Assembly: GCA_002508705.1 (NCBI GenBank)
Contig: DAYL01000018.1
Coordinates: 62,001-126,000 of the forward strand
Length of the DNA stretch: 64,000 nt
Direction of reading: 5' to 3'
From: Methanoculleus sp. UBA374
GTDB lineage: Archaea; Halobacteriota; Methanomicrobia; Methanomicrobiales; Methanoculleaceae
The notes below the pieces were generated by a model. It made no database searches and was not told the origin of the DNA. It was given only the letters and a program-made list of their open reading frames with translations. A program made the position numbers and the translations under genes. Shown piece by piece: positions 16,441 to 24,123 of this stretch. The number at the start of each line of letters is the position of its first letter. Position 1 is the stretch's first letter.

Positions 16441-16740
16441 TCATGGTGATCCCCCACAGGAAATCGGTACTTCAATCTTCTGAATATCGAGGATCTCCAG
16501 GATCTGGACCGCCTGGCCCGACCTGATCCTGTACCAGATGTTCACACCGTCCCTCCGCGACTCGAGAACCCCGGCCTCCTCCAGGACCCTGAGATGCTGC
16601 GAAACCGTCGGCTGTGCCTTTCCGACGGCCGGCACGAGTGTACACGCACATCGCTCGCCGTCCATCAGGCATTGGACGATCTTTATCCGCGTCTCGTCGG
16701 CGAGAGCTTTCAGCAGTTTTATCCTCCCCTGCATATCCAC
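16441..16740 (-). CDS. ArsR-family repressor (arsR2) of the P-ATPase/acr3 cluster
   Basis: 99 residues. LLKALADETRIKIVQCLMDGERCACTLV begins the winged helix. Cys24 and the CAC at 31-33 lie in the alpha-3 metal-binding region, and Cys95 lies at the C terminus (PISCGG). The recognition helix is AQPTVSQHLRVLEEAGVLESRRDGVNIWYRI. The gene precedes the P-ATPase by 73 bases. A perfect dyad at 16749-16768 lies 9 bases upstream of its start. The Cys layout differs from arsR1, so it may respond to a different form of metal. Confidence 0.88.
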   Translation of the reverse strand: MDMQGRIKLLKALADETRIKIVQCLMDGERCACTLVPAVGKAQPTVSQHLRVLEEAGVLESRRDGVNIWYRIRSGQAVQILEILDIQKIEVPISCGGSP

Positions 16741-16748
16741 AAATTGGT

Positions 16749-16768
16749 ATATTCAAATATATGAATAT
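16749..16768. promoter_or_regulatory. Putative ArsR2 operator
   Basis: ATATTCA-AATATA-TGAATAT is a perfect 7-base dyad with a 6-base centre, 9 bases from the arsR2 start and on the shared upstream region with the divergent DUF2703/DGC genes (first start 16974). It could control both directions. The half-site TTCA/TGAA and the spacing resemble the arsR1-type sites. Confidence 0.55.
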
Positions 16769-16973
16769 GATCGCGCTGGTCGGGATCTGGCGTCTCCTGA
16801 GTCGGGCCCGACCGGAGACGGGTCTGGGCCGCCGGGAATGAGGAGAATGTCCGCGGTGAAGACGTCTGCAGAGACGATCACCTGCGATGCTGAACGCTGC
16901 CCCCCGGCTCCGGGACCGGTGGCATGGCGGAGAGGCGACAGAAAGATGTCCCGTCGATTCCCAAGATGATACC

Positions 16974-17366
16974 ATGAAGAAGGAACTCGTCATCGAATGG
17001 AAGCACATCGGGAACGAGATCGAGAAGACCGCCGAAGAGTTTGAGGAGACCGGAATGACGCTCTCGGCCGTTCTCGCGGAGATCCGGATGCTCCTCGAGA
17101 TGGAGGGGATCAGCGTCCGGGTGGATGAGACCGTCCTCCCCGATGATGCCCCCGCCGGTTCGGAGGCTCTCCTCTTCAACGGGGTGCCGATCGAGGAACT
17201 TCTCGCGGGGGTCGAGGTGACTGCCGCATCCTGCTCCTGTGCATCCTGCGACTCCTGCGGGGGAGACGCGGAGTGCCGGACGCTCTGCTACAACGGCGAG
17301 GAGTACGAGGCAATCCCGCCGGAACTGATCGGGCGGGCGGCCGCAAAAGCCCTTGAGCTGGAGTGA
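16974..17366 (+). CDS. DUF2703 protein
   Basis: 130 residues from ATG 16974. LVIEWKHIGNEIEKTAEEFE, LLFNGVPIEELLAGVEVTAA, SCSCASCDSCGGDAECRTLC and YEAIPPELIGRAAAKALELE show the same fold as the C-terminal domain at 6972. Where that domain has TCERCGE the equivalent stretch here is TAEEFEE, so one Cys pair is lost, while the later cluster gains one (CSCASCDSC). It is divergent from arsR2 with the operator between, and ends 4 bases before the DGC gene. Uncharacterised family; metal binding inferred. Confidence 0.8.
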   Translation: MKKELVIEWKHIGNEIEKTAEEFEETGMTLSAVLAEIRMLLEMEGISVRVDETVLPDDAPAGSEALLFNGVPIEELLAGVEVTAASCSCASCDSCGGDAECRTLCYNGEEYEAIPPELIGRAAAKALELE

Positions 17367-17370
17367 GTCC

Positions 17371-17736
17371 GTGGCGGAGCCCGTCACCCTCGTCACGTGT
17401 TCAGGCCTCTCGAACACCGGGAAGTTGACCGCCCGGGCAGGCATGGTGGTCTGGCAGCGGTACCCGGAATCCGTGGAGGCGTTGCTCCCGGCAAACCGCC
17501 CGCCGGCCTCGCTCGAGGAGGCGACACGCTCCGCGGGGCGTGTCCTCGCGCTGGACGGCTGCGAAGACACCTGTGCGCTCAAAAAACTCCGGGAGATCGG
17601 GGTCGAGCCGGACCTGCACGTCGTCGCGACCGGGTGCGGGATCGTGAAGAACGGCATGGCGGAGCCGCGGTTCGACGAGATCGAGCGGCTCGTGGGGGTG
17701 GTGATTGGGGCGATCCGGGACGGGCAGCAGCCCTGA
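17371..17736 (+). CDS. DGC-domain putative metal-binding protein, second copy
   Basis: 121 residues from GTG 17371. VTLVTCSGLSNTGKLTARAG, VLALDGCEDTCALKKLREIG and VATGCGIVKNGMAEPRFDEI parallel the protein at 8259 almost throughout. Compared with that copy, the Cys cluster after DGC is C-E-D-T-C instead of C-G-D-C-C. It follows the DUF2703 gene closely. The recurring DUF2703-DGC pairing, once fused and once separate, points to physical or functional partnership. Confidence 0.8.
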   Translation: MAEPVTLVTCSGLSNTGKLTARAGMVVWQRYPESVEALLPANRPPASLEEATRSAGRVLALDGCEDTCALKKLREIGVEPDLHVVATGCGIVKNGMAEPRFDEIERLVGVVIGAIRDGQQP

Positions 17737-17741
17737 GCGCA

Positions 17742-18434
17742 TCACTCCTCCGGGCCATAGCATCGCCGGAGAATTACCGGGGCGTTTGGCGAGGCTCCGG
17801 CGGCTGCATCCGCAAGCAGCGGGGGATCGCCGGCGATGCGGCCCCCGGGGAGCGGGAAATCTGGAGCCCCGGAGGCCGTCTGCGCCTCCCGCCACTCCCA
17901 GACGGCATCCATCACAGCATCCGCCGTTGCCATGACGCTCGCGGCCCCGACGTCCACCACGACGGGATTTATAATGTTCCAGCGTCCGACGACCGTATCG
18001 AGGAGCCGGCGCCGGACCGTCCAGACCATCGGTGGGTGTGGGTGCGCGAGCAATCGGTCGATCTGCTCCGCCCAGACCGCACCCTGGAGCTCGAACCTCC
18101 CCACCTCGTCGATGACCACCAGGTCGGTCTCCCGGGGATCCGGCGGTGCGAGCGCCCGGCGGCCGAAGAGAAGCCCTTCAGGCCGGAAGTAGAATCGGCC
18201 GTGGGCCTCGCACCGGGGATCGGGATCGATGGAAGAGAGTTCTTCATGTCTGCCGGTGGCGAGGTCGACGAGGGTGAACCCGGACCTCCGCCCGTCCCGC
18301 ATATGGCCGGGAGCGATCACGCCCCGGACCCGCACGTTCAGCCCGACGGTGAACCCGAGAACCAGGTGCAGGAACGTCGTCTTGCACTGGCCCTGCTCGC
18401 CGGTGATGATGAAGACCGGTGTCCGGTCGCTCAT
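17742..18434 (-). CDS. P-loop nucleotide phosphatase of the THEP1/NTPase family
   Basis: 230 residues. The opening VFIITGEQGQCKTTFLHLVL is a Walker A loop in which the second conserved Gly of GxxGxGKT is Cys17. The Walker B-like VVIDEVGRFEL lies mid-protein. Between them are FTLVDLATGRHEELSS and the CEAHGRFYF stretch typical of the nucleoside-triphosphatase family. ATG 18434 puts the P-loop at residue 12, as in relatives. The gene is convergent with the DGC gene. Cellular role unknown; the Cys in the P-loop could lower or redox-control activity. Confidence 0.7.
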   Translation of the reverse strand: MSDRTPVFIITGEQGQCKTTFLHLVLGFTVGLNVRVRGVIAPGHMRDGRRSGFTLVDLATGRHEELSSIDPDPRCEAHGRFYFRPEGLLFGRRALAPPDPRETDLVVIDEVGRFELQGAVWAEQIDRLLAHPHPPMVWTVRRRLLDTVVGRWNIINPVVVDVGAASVMATADAVMDAVWEWREAQTASGAPDFPLPGGRIAGDPPLLADAAAGASPNAPVILRRCYGPEE

Positions 18435-18529
18435 CCGGGGAGACCCCCGGTTATGAGGGCTGAACAGGGGGGTAAGGGAATCTCCCGGCCGGGGTCCGGG
18501 TTGACGTTTGCTCCGGAGTACATGGGTAT

Positions 18530-18587
18530 ACATTGTGGCTTTCGGTATAAAACACTTTTACTTGCTGTTATTGTTAAAACATTGTGG
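18530..18587 (+). promoter_or_regulatory. Promoter of the DUF5714 gene with two ACATTGTGG repeats
   Basis: A textbook TATA box (GGTATAAAA) lies at about 18545-18552. ACATTGTGG occurs at 18530-18538, just upstream, and again at 18579-18587, near the expected transcription start. A further copy lies at 23721-23729 in the acs promoter region. The repeated word around a TATA box suggests a regulator site. Confidence 0.45.
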
Positions 18588-18649
18588 TTTACTGGCGGAT
18601 GGGAACCGGCCCCGAAACTCTTATGCGAGATCCGGCGCCAGGAGTATCC

Positions 18650-19327
18650 ATGGACCAGGAGAAGGCCTGCACGGCCTGCAGAAAGAACCTCGTCCCGCGT
18701 GAAAAAGGACCGGAGAAGGCACCGCAGGGGGAGGACACCCTCTCCGGGGCCGACCGCGCGCTCTCGAACCTCGACCTGATCGAGCAGGTCTGCAGGACGA
18801 CGACGCTCGAGGACCCGCTCGCAATCGCCTGCAGGATCATGCAGCGTCCCCAGATCAGCCTCCACGGCCCGGAGCACCACTTTCTCGTGCCGGCCGTCCT
18901 GATCGCGGCATACTACAACCACCGGGGGAGCCCGGAGAAGAAGGACCCGGCGCTCCGGCAGGCGAGGAAGCGGGCCGAAGCCGTCCAGCCAGCCTTCTGC
19001 GGCACCCACGGGACCTGCGGCGCGGCGATCGGCACCGGGATCTTCATGAGCCTGATCACGCACTCCGGCCCGCTGAAGAAGGAGGAGTGGTCGCTCTCGA
19101 ACCAGATGACGGCGCGGAGCCTGACGGCGATTGCCGTAAGCGGCGGGCCGCGCTGCTGCAAGCGGGACTCGTGGCTCGCGATCGGCGAGGCGGTGAAGTT
19201 CCTCGCCGAGAAGTGCGATATCCATCTCCCGGTGACGGAACATATCGCGTGCGAGTACGCCACCATAAACCAGGACTGCACGGGGTATGAATGTCCGTTC
19301 TACCCCGGTGAGGAGACCGGTGCGTGA
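18650..19327 (+). CDS. DUF5714 protein, cysteine-rich
   Basis: 225 residues from ATG 18650 with GGAG six bases upstream. It begins KACTACRKNLVPREKG (C-x2-C) and contains QPAFCGTHGTCGAAIGTGIF, SGGPRCCKRDSWLAIGEAVK, HIACEYATINQDCTGYECPF. The pattern of many conserved cysteines (CxxC, CC, C-x4-C) matches DUF5714, found in methanogens and other anaerobes and suspected to bind a metal centre. There is no membrane segment. The function is not known. It has its own strong promoter rather than an operon partner. Confidence 0.7.
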   Translation: MDQEKACTACRKNLVPREKGPEKAPQGEDTLSGADRALSNLDLIEQVCRTTTLEDPLAIACRIMQRPQISLHGPEHHFLVPAVLIAAYYNHRGSPEKKDPALRQARKRAEAVQPAFCGTHGTCGAAIGTGIFMSLITHSGPLKKEEWSLSNQMTARSLTAIAVSGGPRCCKRDSWLAIGEAVKFLAEKCDIHLPVTEHIACEYATINQDCTGYECPFYPGEETGA

Positions 19328-19391
19328 GGGGGCATACCCCCGCATATCATATAAGTAGCAACGGCGGACAATACCTTACGGAGATTTTCTT

Positions 19392-19889
19392 ATGACTGAC
19401 CAGACGAATGGAACGCAGGTCGTGCTCCACACGACCATGGGAGATATTACGATTCGCCTTTACGACGACATGCCCGTGACTGCGGGGAACTTTGCAAAAC
19501 TGGCGAGATCCGGATTCTATGACGGCACGATCTTCCACCGGGTGATCGCCGGGTTCATGATCCAGGGCGGCGACCCGACCGGCACCGGGACAGGCGGCCC
19601 GGGCTACACCATCACCGACGAGTTCGTGAAGGGCCATTCGAACGCCCGCGGGACGATCGCCATGGCGAACACCGGCCGCCCGAACAGCGGCGGCAGCCAG
19701 TTCTTCATCAACCTGGTGAACAACGACTTCCTCGACTGGGACAACCCCAAGACGCCGAGCGCCCACCCGGTCTTTGGCGAGGTGGTTGAGGGGATGGACA
19801 TCATCGACAAGATTGCGAAGGTGAAGACGAGCTCTTCCGACAAGCCAAAGACGCCCGTCCGGATCGAGAAGGCCGAAGTCGTGGAGTAA
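19392..19889 (+). CDS. Cyclophilin-type peptidyl-prolyl cis-trans isomerase
   Basis: 165 residues, single cyclophilin domain. Active-site features are present: FHRVIAGFMIQGGDPTGTGTGG, RGTIAMANTGRPNSGGSQFF and AHPVFGEVVEGMDIIDKIAK. There is no signal peptide, so it is cytosolic. A TATA-like CATATAAG about 40 bases upstream gives it its own promoter. The stop is followed by CCCCTCTTTTTT, a probable terminator tract lying right before the next start codon. Confidence 0.95.
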   Translation: MTDQTNGTQVVLHTTMGDITIRLYDDMPVTAGNFAKLARSGFYDGTIFHRVIAGFMIQGGDPTGTGTGGPGYTITDEFVKGHSNARGTIAMANTGRPNSGGSQFFINLVNNDFLDWDNPKTPSAHPVFGEVVEGMDIIDKIAKVKTSSSDKPKTPVRIEKAEVVE

Positions 19890-19902
19890 CCCCCTCTTTT
19901 TT

Positions 19903-20370
19903 ATGCGCCACAGTGACGCCGGCCACGATCCGGCAGAGATTGAGGAGCGGATCGGCTACACCTTCAATGACCACGCACTTCTTGAGCGGGCGCTCACCCG
20001 CCTCGCGTACACCCTGGAGGCGGGCCTCCCCCCGGACGGCCACATGGACGCCCTCGCCACCCTCGGGGACGCGGTCATCAACGTGGCCGTCGTGGAGGCG
20101 GTCGTCATGGGCGGGGTGCACGATAAAGGCGCGATCACCAACCGGAAGATGAACCTGGTGAACATGACCCGGCTCCGCGGGCTCGCGGAAGACCTCCGTC
20201 TCGCCGACTACGTCCGCTGGGGAAAGGGAGAGGCCGCCCAGAGAGTCTGGACCTCCGGCCGGGTCCTCGCCGAGTGCCTGGAGGCGCTCGTCGGCGCCGT
20301 CTACCTGGACGGCGGGATGCGTGCGGCCGCCGGAGTGCTCCGGCACCTCGGGCTCATCGAGAAGGCGTAA
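19903..20370 (+). CDS. Stand-alone RNase III-domain protein with altered active site
   Basis: 155 residues. EERIGYTFNDHALLERALTR, LATLGDAVINVAVVEAVV and LECLEALVGAVYLDGG align with the RNase III domain. There is no dsRNA-binding domain. Of the four metal-binding acids known from bacterial enzymes, the first Glu (E of EFLGD) is Ala52 here, Asp56 is kept, the third is Glu124 in place of Asp and Glu127 is kept. Cleavage activity is therefore doubtful or modified. Its 3' end overlaps the convergent transporter gene by 17 bases. Confidence 0.7.
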   Translation: MRHSDAGHDPAEIEERIGYTFNDHALLERALTRLAYTLEAGLPPDGHMDALATLGDAVINVAVVEAVVMGGVHDKGAITNRKMNLVNMTRLRGLAEDLRLADYVRWGKGEAAQRVWTSGRVLAECLEALVGAVYLDGGMRAAAGVLRHLGLIEKA

Positions 20371-21649
20371 TCCCTCGTCCGTTCTCCTCCCTCACCGGGG
20401 CGGCGGCCGGCGGGCGCATCAGGAGCCAGGCGGCGACGAACCCCACGGCCGCGAGGGCCGCGACCAGCGGAAAGACCCCGAGGTAGGTCCCGGTCGCCGT
20501 CCGAACAAACCCCGCAACCTGCGGCCCGGCGATGGCGCCGGCACCGTAGGCAAGGAAGACGACTCCGTAGCAGCGCGGGTAGTCGCACGTCCCGAAGTAG
20601 GACGCCGTCGCCGTCGGCGCGATGGCGAGCCAGCCCCCGAGGCAGCCCCAGAGGACGGCGAACGCAAGGACGTAGGCGGGGACCCCCGGCACGAGCCACA
20701 TCAGGACCGACGCGGCCGCAATCAGGACAAACGTCAGCATCGCCGCCTTTTGCGGGGTTATCCTGTCGGCGAGGCTGCCGAACGCCGGCCTTCCTATGCC
20801 GTTGAAGACGGCGAAGAACCCGACGAGAACCGTTGCGAGCCCCGCCTCGACCCCCGCCACCTCGGTCCCGACCGGCTTTGCAATCGAGATCGCGGCGAGG
20901 CCCGCGAGGCACCCGATGAAGTAGCAGGCGAAAAGCCCGTAGAAGGCCCCCGTCCGGAGCATCGCCCTCCGGTCGCACTCAGAGATCGGCGCCGTGCCGA
21001 CTCCGGGCGGGGGAGGCGACCAGCCCTTCGGTCGCCATCCTCCCGGCGGGAACCGGAGCGGGAGGGCGGCGAGGACCAGCACGGCGATGAGCGCGGCCCC
21101 GAATACCCGGAACGTCGCCATCACTCCGTAGGCGGCGATCAGGGCTCCCGCGGCGTTTGCGGTGACGAACGCCGAGAACCCGAACCCGAGCAGGGTAAGC
21201 CCGACCGCAAGCCCCCGCCGGTCCGGGAACCACCGGGTCGCCACGGCGACCGGCACCCCGTAGGCGATGCCGACCCCGAGCCCCCCGATCACCCCGTAGA
21301 CGACGTAAAGCGCTTCGACCGACGTCGCCGTCGAGGCGAGCAGCCACCCGAGGCCGGTGAGGAGCCCGCCGACGATCGTCACCCTTCGCGGGCCGTAGCG
21401 TTCGATGTATTTCCCGGTAAGCGGCATCGCTACGGCGAAGAAGGCAAGGAAGACCGAGAACGGGAGGAGCACCTCCCCCGCCGTCACCTCCCGGCCGAGC
21501 GTTGCGGTGAAGTAGGCGGCGAGCGGAGAGACAAAGACGCTCCAGGAGTAGATGCTCCCGAGGCAGAGGTTGATGAGGAGGCCGAGGGCCACGAGCCCCC
21601 ACCTCCCCTTCTCCGCAGGCATGCCGAAGATCTCTGGCGCATCAGGCAT
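20354..21649 (-). CDS. OFA-family major facilitator transporter (oxalate/formate antiporter type)
   Basis: 431 residues and twelve membrane helices. The N-terminal INLCLGSIYSWSVFVSPLAA is the OFA family signature, followed by the MFS loop GKYIERYGPRRVTIVG and GIGRPAFGSLADRI in the second half. Its start is 4 bases after the acs stop on the same strand, so both are co-transcribed. That places it as a candidate importer or exporter of acetate or another small carboxylate; the exact substrate is unknown. Confidence 0.85.
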   Translation of the reverse strand: MPDAPEIFGMPAEKGRWGLVALGLLINLCLGSIYSWSVFVSPLAAYFTATLGREVTAGEVLLPFSVFLAFFAVAMPLTGKYIERYGPRRVTIVGGLLTGLGWLLASTATSVEALYVVYGVIGGLGVGIAYGVPVAVATRWFPDRRGLAVGLTLLGFGFSAFVTANAAGALIAAYGVMATFRVFGAALIAVLVLAALPLRFPPGGWRPKGWSPPPPGVGTAPISECDRRAMLRTGAFYGLFACYFIGCLAGLAAISIAKPVGTEVAGVEAGLATVLVGFFAVFNGIGRPAFGSLADRITPQKAAMLTFVLIAAASVLMWLVPGVPAYVLAFAVLWGCLGGWLAIAPTATASYFGTCDYPRCYGVVFLAYGAGAIAGPQVAGFVRTATGTYLGVFPLVAALAAVGFVAAWLLMRPPAAAPVREENGRGITPSR

Positions 21650-21653
21650 AGGG

Positions 21654-23546
21654 TCATTCCTCCAGGGTGGATATGTCCCCCGGGTCCATCCCGAGCTCCC
21701 GGGCTCTTAAGACCCGGCGCATGATCTTGCCGCTCCGGGTTTTGGGGAGCCGGTCCACGTACTCGATCTCGGCCGGCACCGCGACGGGCCCGAGGCTCTT
21801 TTTGACATGGCGGGCGAGTTCGCCGGAGAGGCCGTCGTCCGGGATTACTCCCGCGCGGAGGGTGACGAAGGCCTTGATGGCGTTCCCCTTCAGGGGGTCG
21901 GGTTTCCCGATGACGGCGGCTTCCGCCACCGCATCGTGGGAGACGAGCGCGCTCTCGACTTCCGCGGTGCCGATGTTGTGCCCGGCGACGACGATCAGGT
22001 CGTCGGCCCGGCCGAGGACCATGATGTAGCCGTCTTCGTCCTTCACCGCGAGGTCGCCTGCGGTGTAGCATCCGGGGATGGTGTTCCAGTAGGCACGGTA
22101 GCGCTCGTCGTTGCCGTGGACCCCCCGGAGCATGGCGGGCCAGGGCTCCCTGACGACCAGGAACCCACCGGTGCCCGGCGGGACCGGTCTCCCCGTCCGG
22201 TCGACCACGTCCACGACGGCGCCGGGAACGGCCTTTCCGACAAACCCGGGCTTCATCGCCTCACCGATCATCGTGGTCGCCATGTGCATCCCGGTCTCGG
22301 TCTGCCACCAGGTGTCCACGATGGGGCACCGTCCGCCGCCGATCCGGTGATAATACCACTCGAACGCCTCGGGATTGAGCGGCTCGCCGACGGAGCCGAG
22401 GACCCGCAGCGTTGAGAGGTCGTACTTCGCCGGCCACCGGTCGCCGTAGCGCATGAACATCCGGATCGCGGTCGGGGCGGTGTAGAAGACCGTCACCCCG
22501 AGGTCCCGGACCTGCCGCCAGCAGGCGCCCGGGTCCGGGTGGTCGGGCGCCCCTTCGACGATGACGACGGTTGTCCCGACGGCGAGCGGGCCGTAGACGA
22601 CGTAACTGTGGCCGGTGATCCAGCCGGGGTCGGCGGTGCACCAGTAGACGTCGCTCTCTTTGATGTCGAAGACGCACTTCGTCGTGTAGTAGGCTCCGAC
22701 CGCGTAGCCGCCGCAGGTATGCACGATGCCCTTCGGCGCCCCGGTCGAGCCGCTCGTGTAGAGGATGAAGAGCGGGTCCTCCGCGTCCATCGCCTCCGCC
22801 GGAGAGGACGGTGCGGCGGCGGCCATGAGGTCGGCGTAATCGACCTCTCGGTCGGGGTCGAGGTCGACCTTCGGGTGCTCGCGCCGGAGGACGACGACCC
22901 GCTCGACGGACGGAGTCCGGGTGAGCGCCTCCGTCGCTATCTCCCGGAGCGGGACGGTCTTTCCCCGCCGGTATGCGACGTCCGCGGTGATGAGGACCTT
23001 CGCTGCCGCGTCGTTGATCCGCGTTGCGAGCGCGTCGGGTCCGAACCCCCCGAAGACGACCGAGTGGACGGCTCCGATCCGGGCGCAGGCGAGCATCGCG
23101 ACGACCTGCTCGGGGACGAGCGGCATGTAGATGCAGACCCGGTCGCCCTTCCCGACGCCGAGGAGTTTTAGACCGTTTGCAAACCGCATCACCTCGCGGC
23201 GGAGACCGTCGTAGGTGAAGACCCGTTCTTCCTCTCCCCCTTCGCCGCGCCAGATGATTGCCGGCTTATCCTTCCGGTCGCCGGCGGCGTGGCGGTCCAG
23301 GCAGCTCGCGGTGATGTTCAGCTGCCCGTTGACGAACCATTTCGCGTAGGGGTAGTTCCACTCCCTGACCTGGTCCCACGGCTTGAACCAGACGAGTTCG
23401 CGGGCGACCCGGTCCCAGAAGCCCTCCGGGTCGCGCATGAACTCCCGGTAGGCCCGGGGGTAGTCCGGCACCCGGGCGGCCGCCCTGCATCGGGGGTCGG
23501 GGAGGTAGCGTTTCTTCTCCAGTTTCACGGCAAACGTCTCTTCCAT
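21654..23546 (-). CDS. acs: Acetyl-CoA synthetase, AMP-forming
   Basis: 630 residues. It carries WFVNGQLNITASCLDRH, the nucleotide loop YTSGSTGAPKG (263-273), WWQTETGMHM, YTAGDLAVKDEDGYIMVLGR and the catalytic, acetylatable Lys607 in PKTRSGKIMRRVL. The enzyme makes acetyl-CoA from acetate and ATP; hydrogenotrophic methanogens need acetate as carbon source, which fits assimilation. The leader contains an AT-rich promoter around 23690-23730 with one ACATTGTGG word. The partner transporter follows at 20354. Confidence 0.94.
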   Translation of the reverse strand: MEETFAVKLEKKRYLPDPRCRAAARVPDYPRAYREFMRDPEGFWDRVARELVWFKPWDQVREWNYPYAKWFVNGQLNITASCLDRHAAGDRKDKPAIIWRGEGGEEERVFTYDGLRREVMRFANGLKLLGVGKGDRVCIYMPLVPEQVVAMLACARIGAVHSVVFGGFGPDALATRINDAAAKVLITADVAYRRGKTVPLREIATEALTRTPSVERVVVLRREHPKVDLDPDREVDYADLMAAAAPSSPAEAMDAEDPLFILYTSGSTGAPKGIVHTCGGYAVGAYYTTKCVFDIKESDVYWCTADPGWITGHSYVVYGPLAVGTTVVIVEGAPDHPDPGACWRQVRDLGVTVFYTAPTAIRMFMRYGDRWPAKYDLSTLRVLGSVGEPLNPEAFEWYYHRIGGGRCPIVDTWWQTETGMHMATTMIGEAMKPGFVGKAVPGAVVDVVDRTGRPVPPGTGGFLVVREPWPAMLRGVHGNDERYRAYWNTIPGCYTAGDLAVKDEDGYIMVLGRADDLIVVAGHNIGTAEVESALVSHDAVAEAAVIGKPDPLKGNAIKAFVTLRAGVIPDDGLSGELARHVKKSLGPVAVPAEIEYVDRLPKTRSGKIMRRVLRARELGMDPGDISTLEE

Positions 23547-24123
23547 AGTCCCTCTCGTTCACGTGGTTGATCATGCCGGGTCCCGACAAGGGCCCCGGTA
23601 CTGCTCAAAGCGGCTGATCTTTCCGGTCCGGCGACCTCCCGGTCACCGATCCGCGGTTCTGTTGTTCTCTCAGTGGTCGCCTCCTATTCTACATGATTAA
23701 TAATGTATAATGTGGGATAAACATTGTGGTCGCGTGATTGCCGGGACCGGAGATCTCTCAAAACCGGAAACGGAGAATAAATGTGGCGTTCCGGGGCGCT
23801 GTTCTGCAACCCCGGTACTTCGCTAAAGTAACGTTCCGGGGAAGCCCCCGGCGGTCGAACTACCGACTTCCGGGTGCTGCCGACTCTCGTTACGGCGTTG
23901 CGGGAGGCCGTATCGATGCCGGGCGCTGACATAAGCGAGGTACTGATTCTGGAAGATTGCGGTTTTGAGGCGGGGAACGACTGGCCTCGAAGGGCGGGAG
24001 TTTGAGAAGACCGATGGTCTTCGCGGGGGTTTCCGGTATGGGTATCCTCCGCGGTTCCCCACGGTCCACTTCACGGAAACATGCCCGGGGAAGGGCGAAC
24101 CGGGCGGACGCCCGTACGTCTGC
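23547..24123. other. 577-base gap upstream of acs, no gene supported
   Basis: It holds the acs promoter (AT-rich 23690-23730, including ATTATACATTATTAATC on the minus strand and ACATTGTGG on the plus strand at 23721-23729). The remaining part up to corA shows only short open frames in both directions without recognisable similarity or ribosome sites. A remnant of an older gene cannot be ruled out. Confidence 0.4.

Noticed and set aside
17397..18779. 460-codon plus-strand frame across the NTPase and promoter region
   Set aside because: Overlaps the DGC gene in another frame and the NTPase antisense; no start site or domain, and it runs through a clear TATA promoter.
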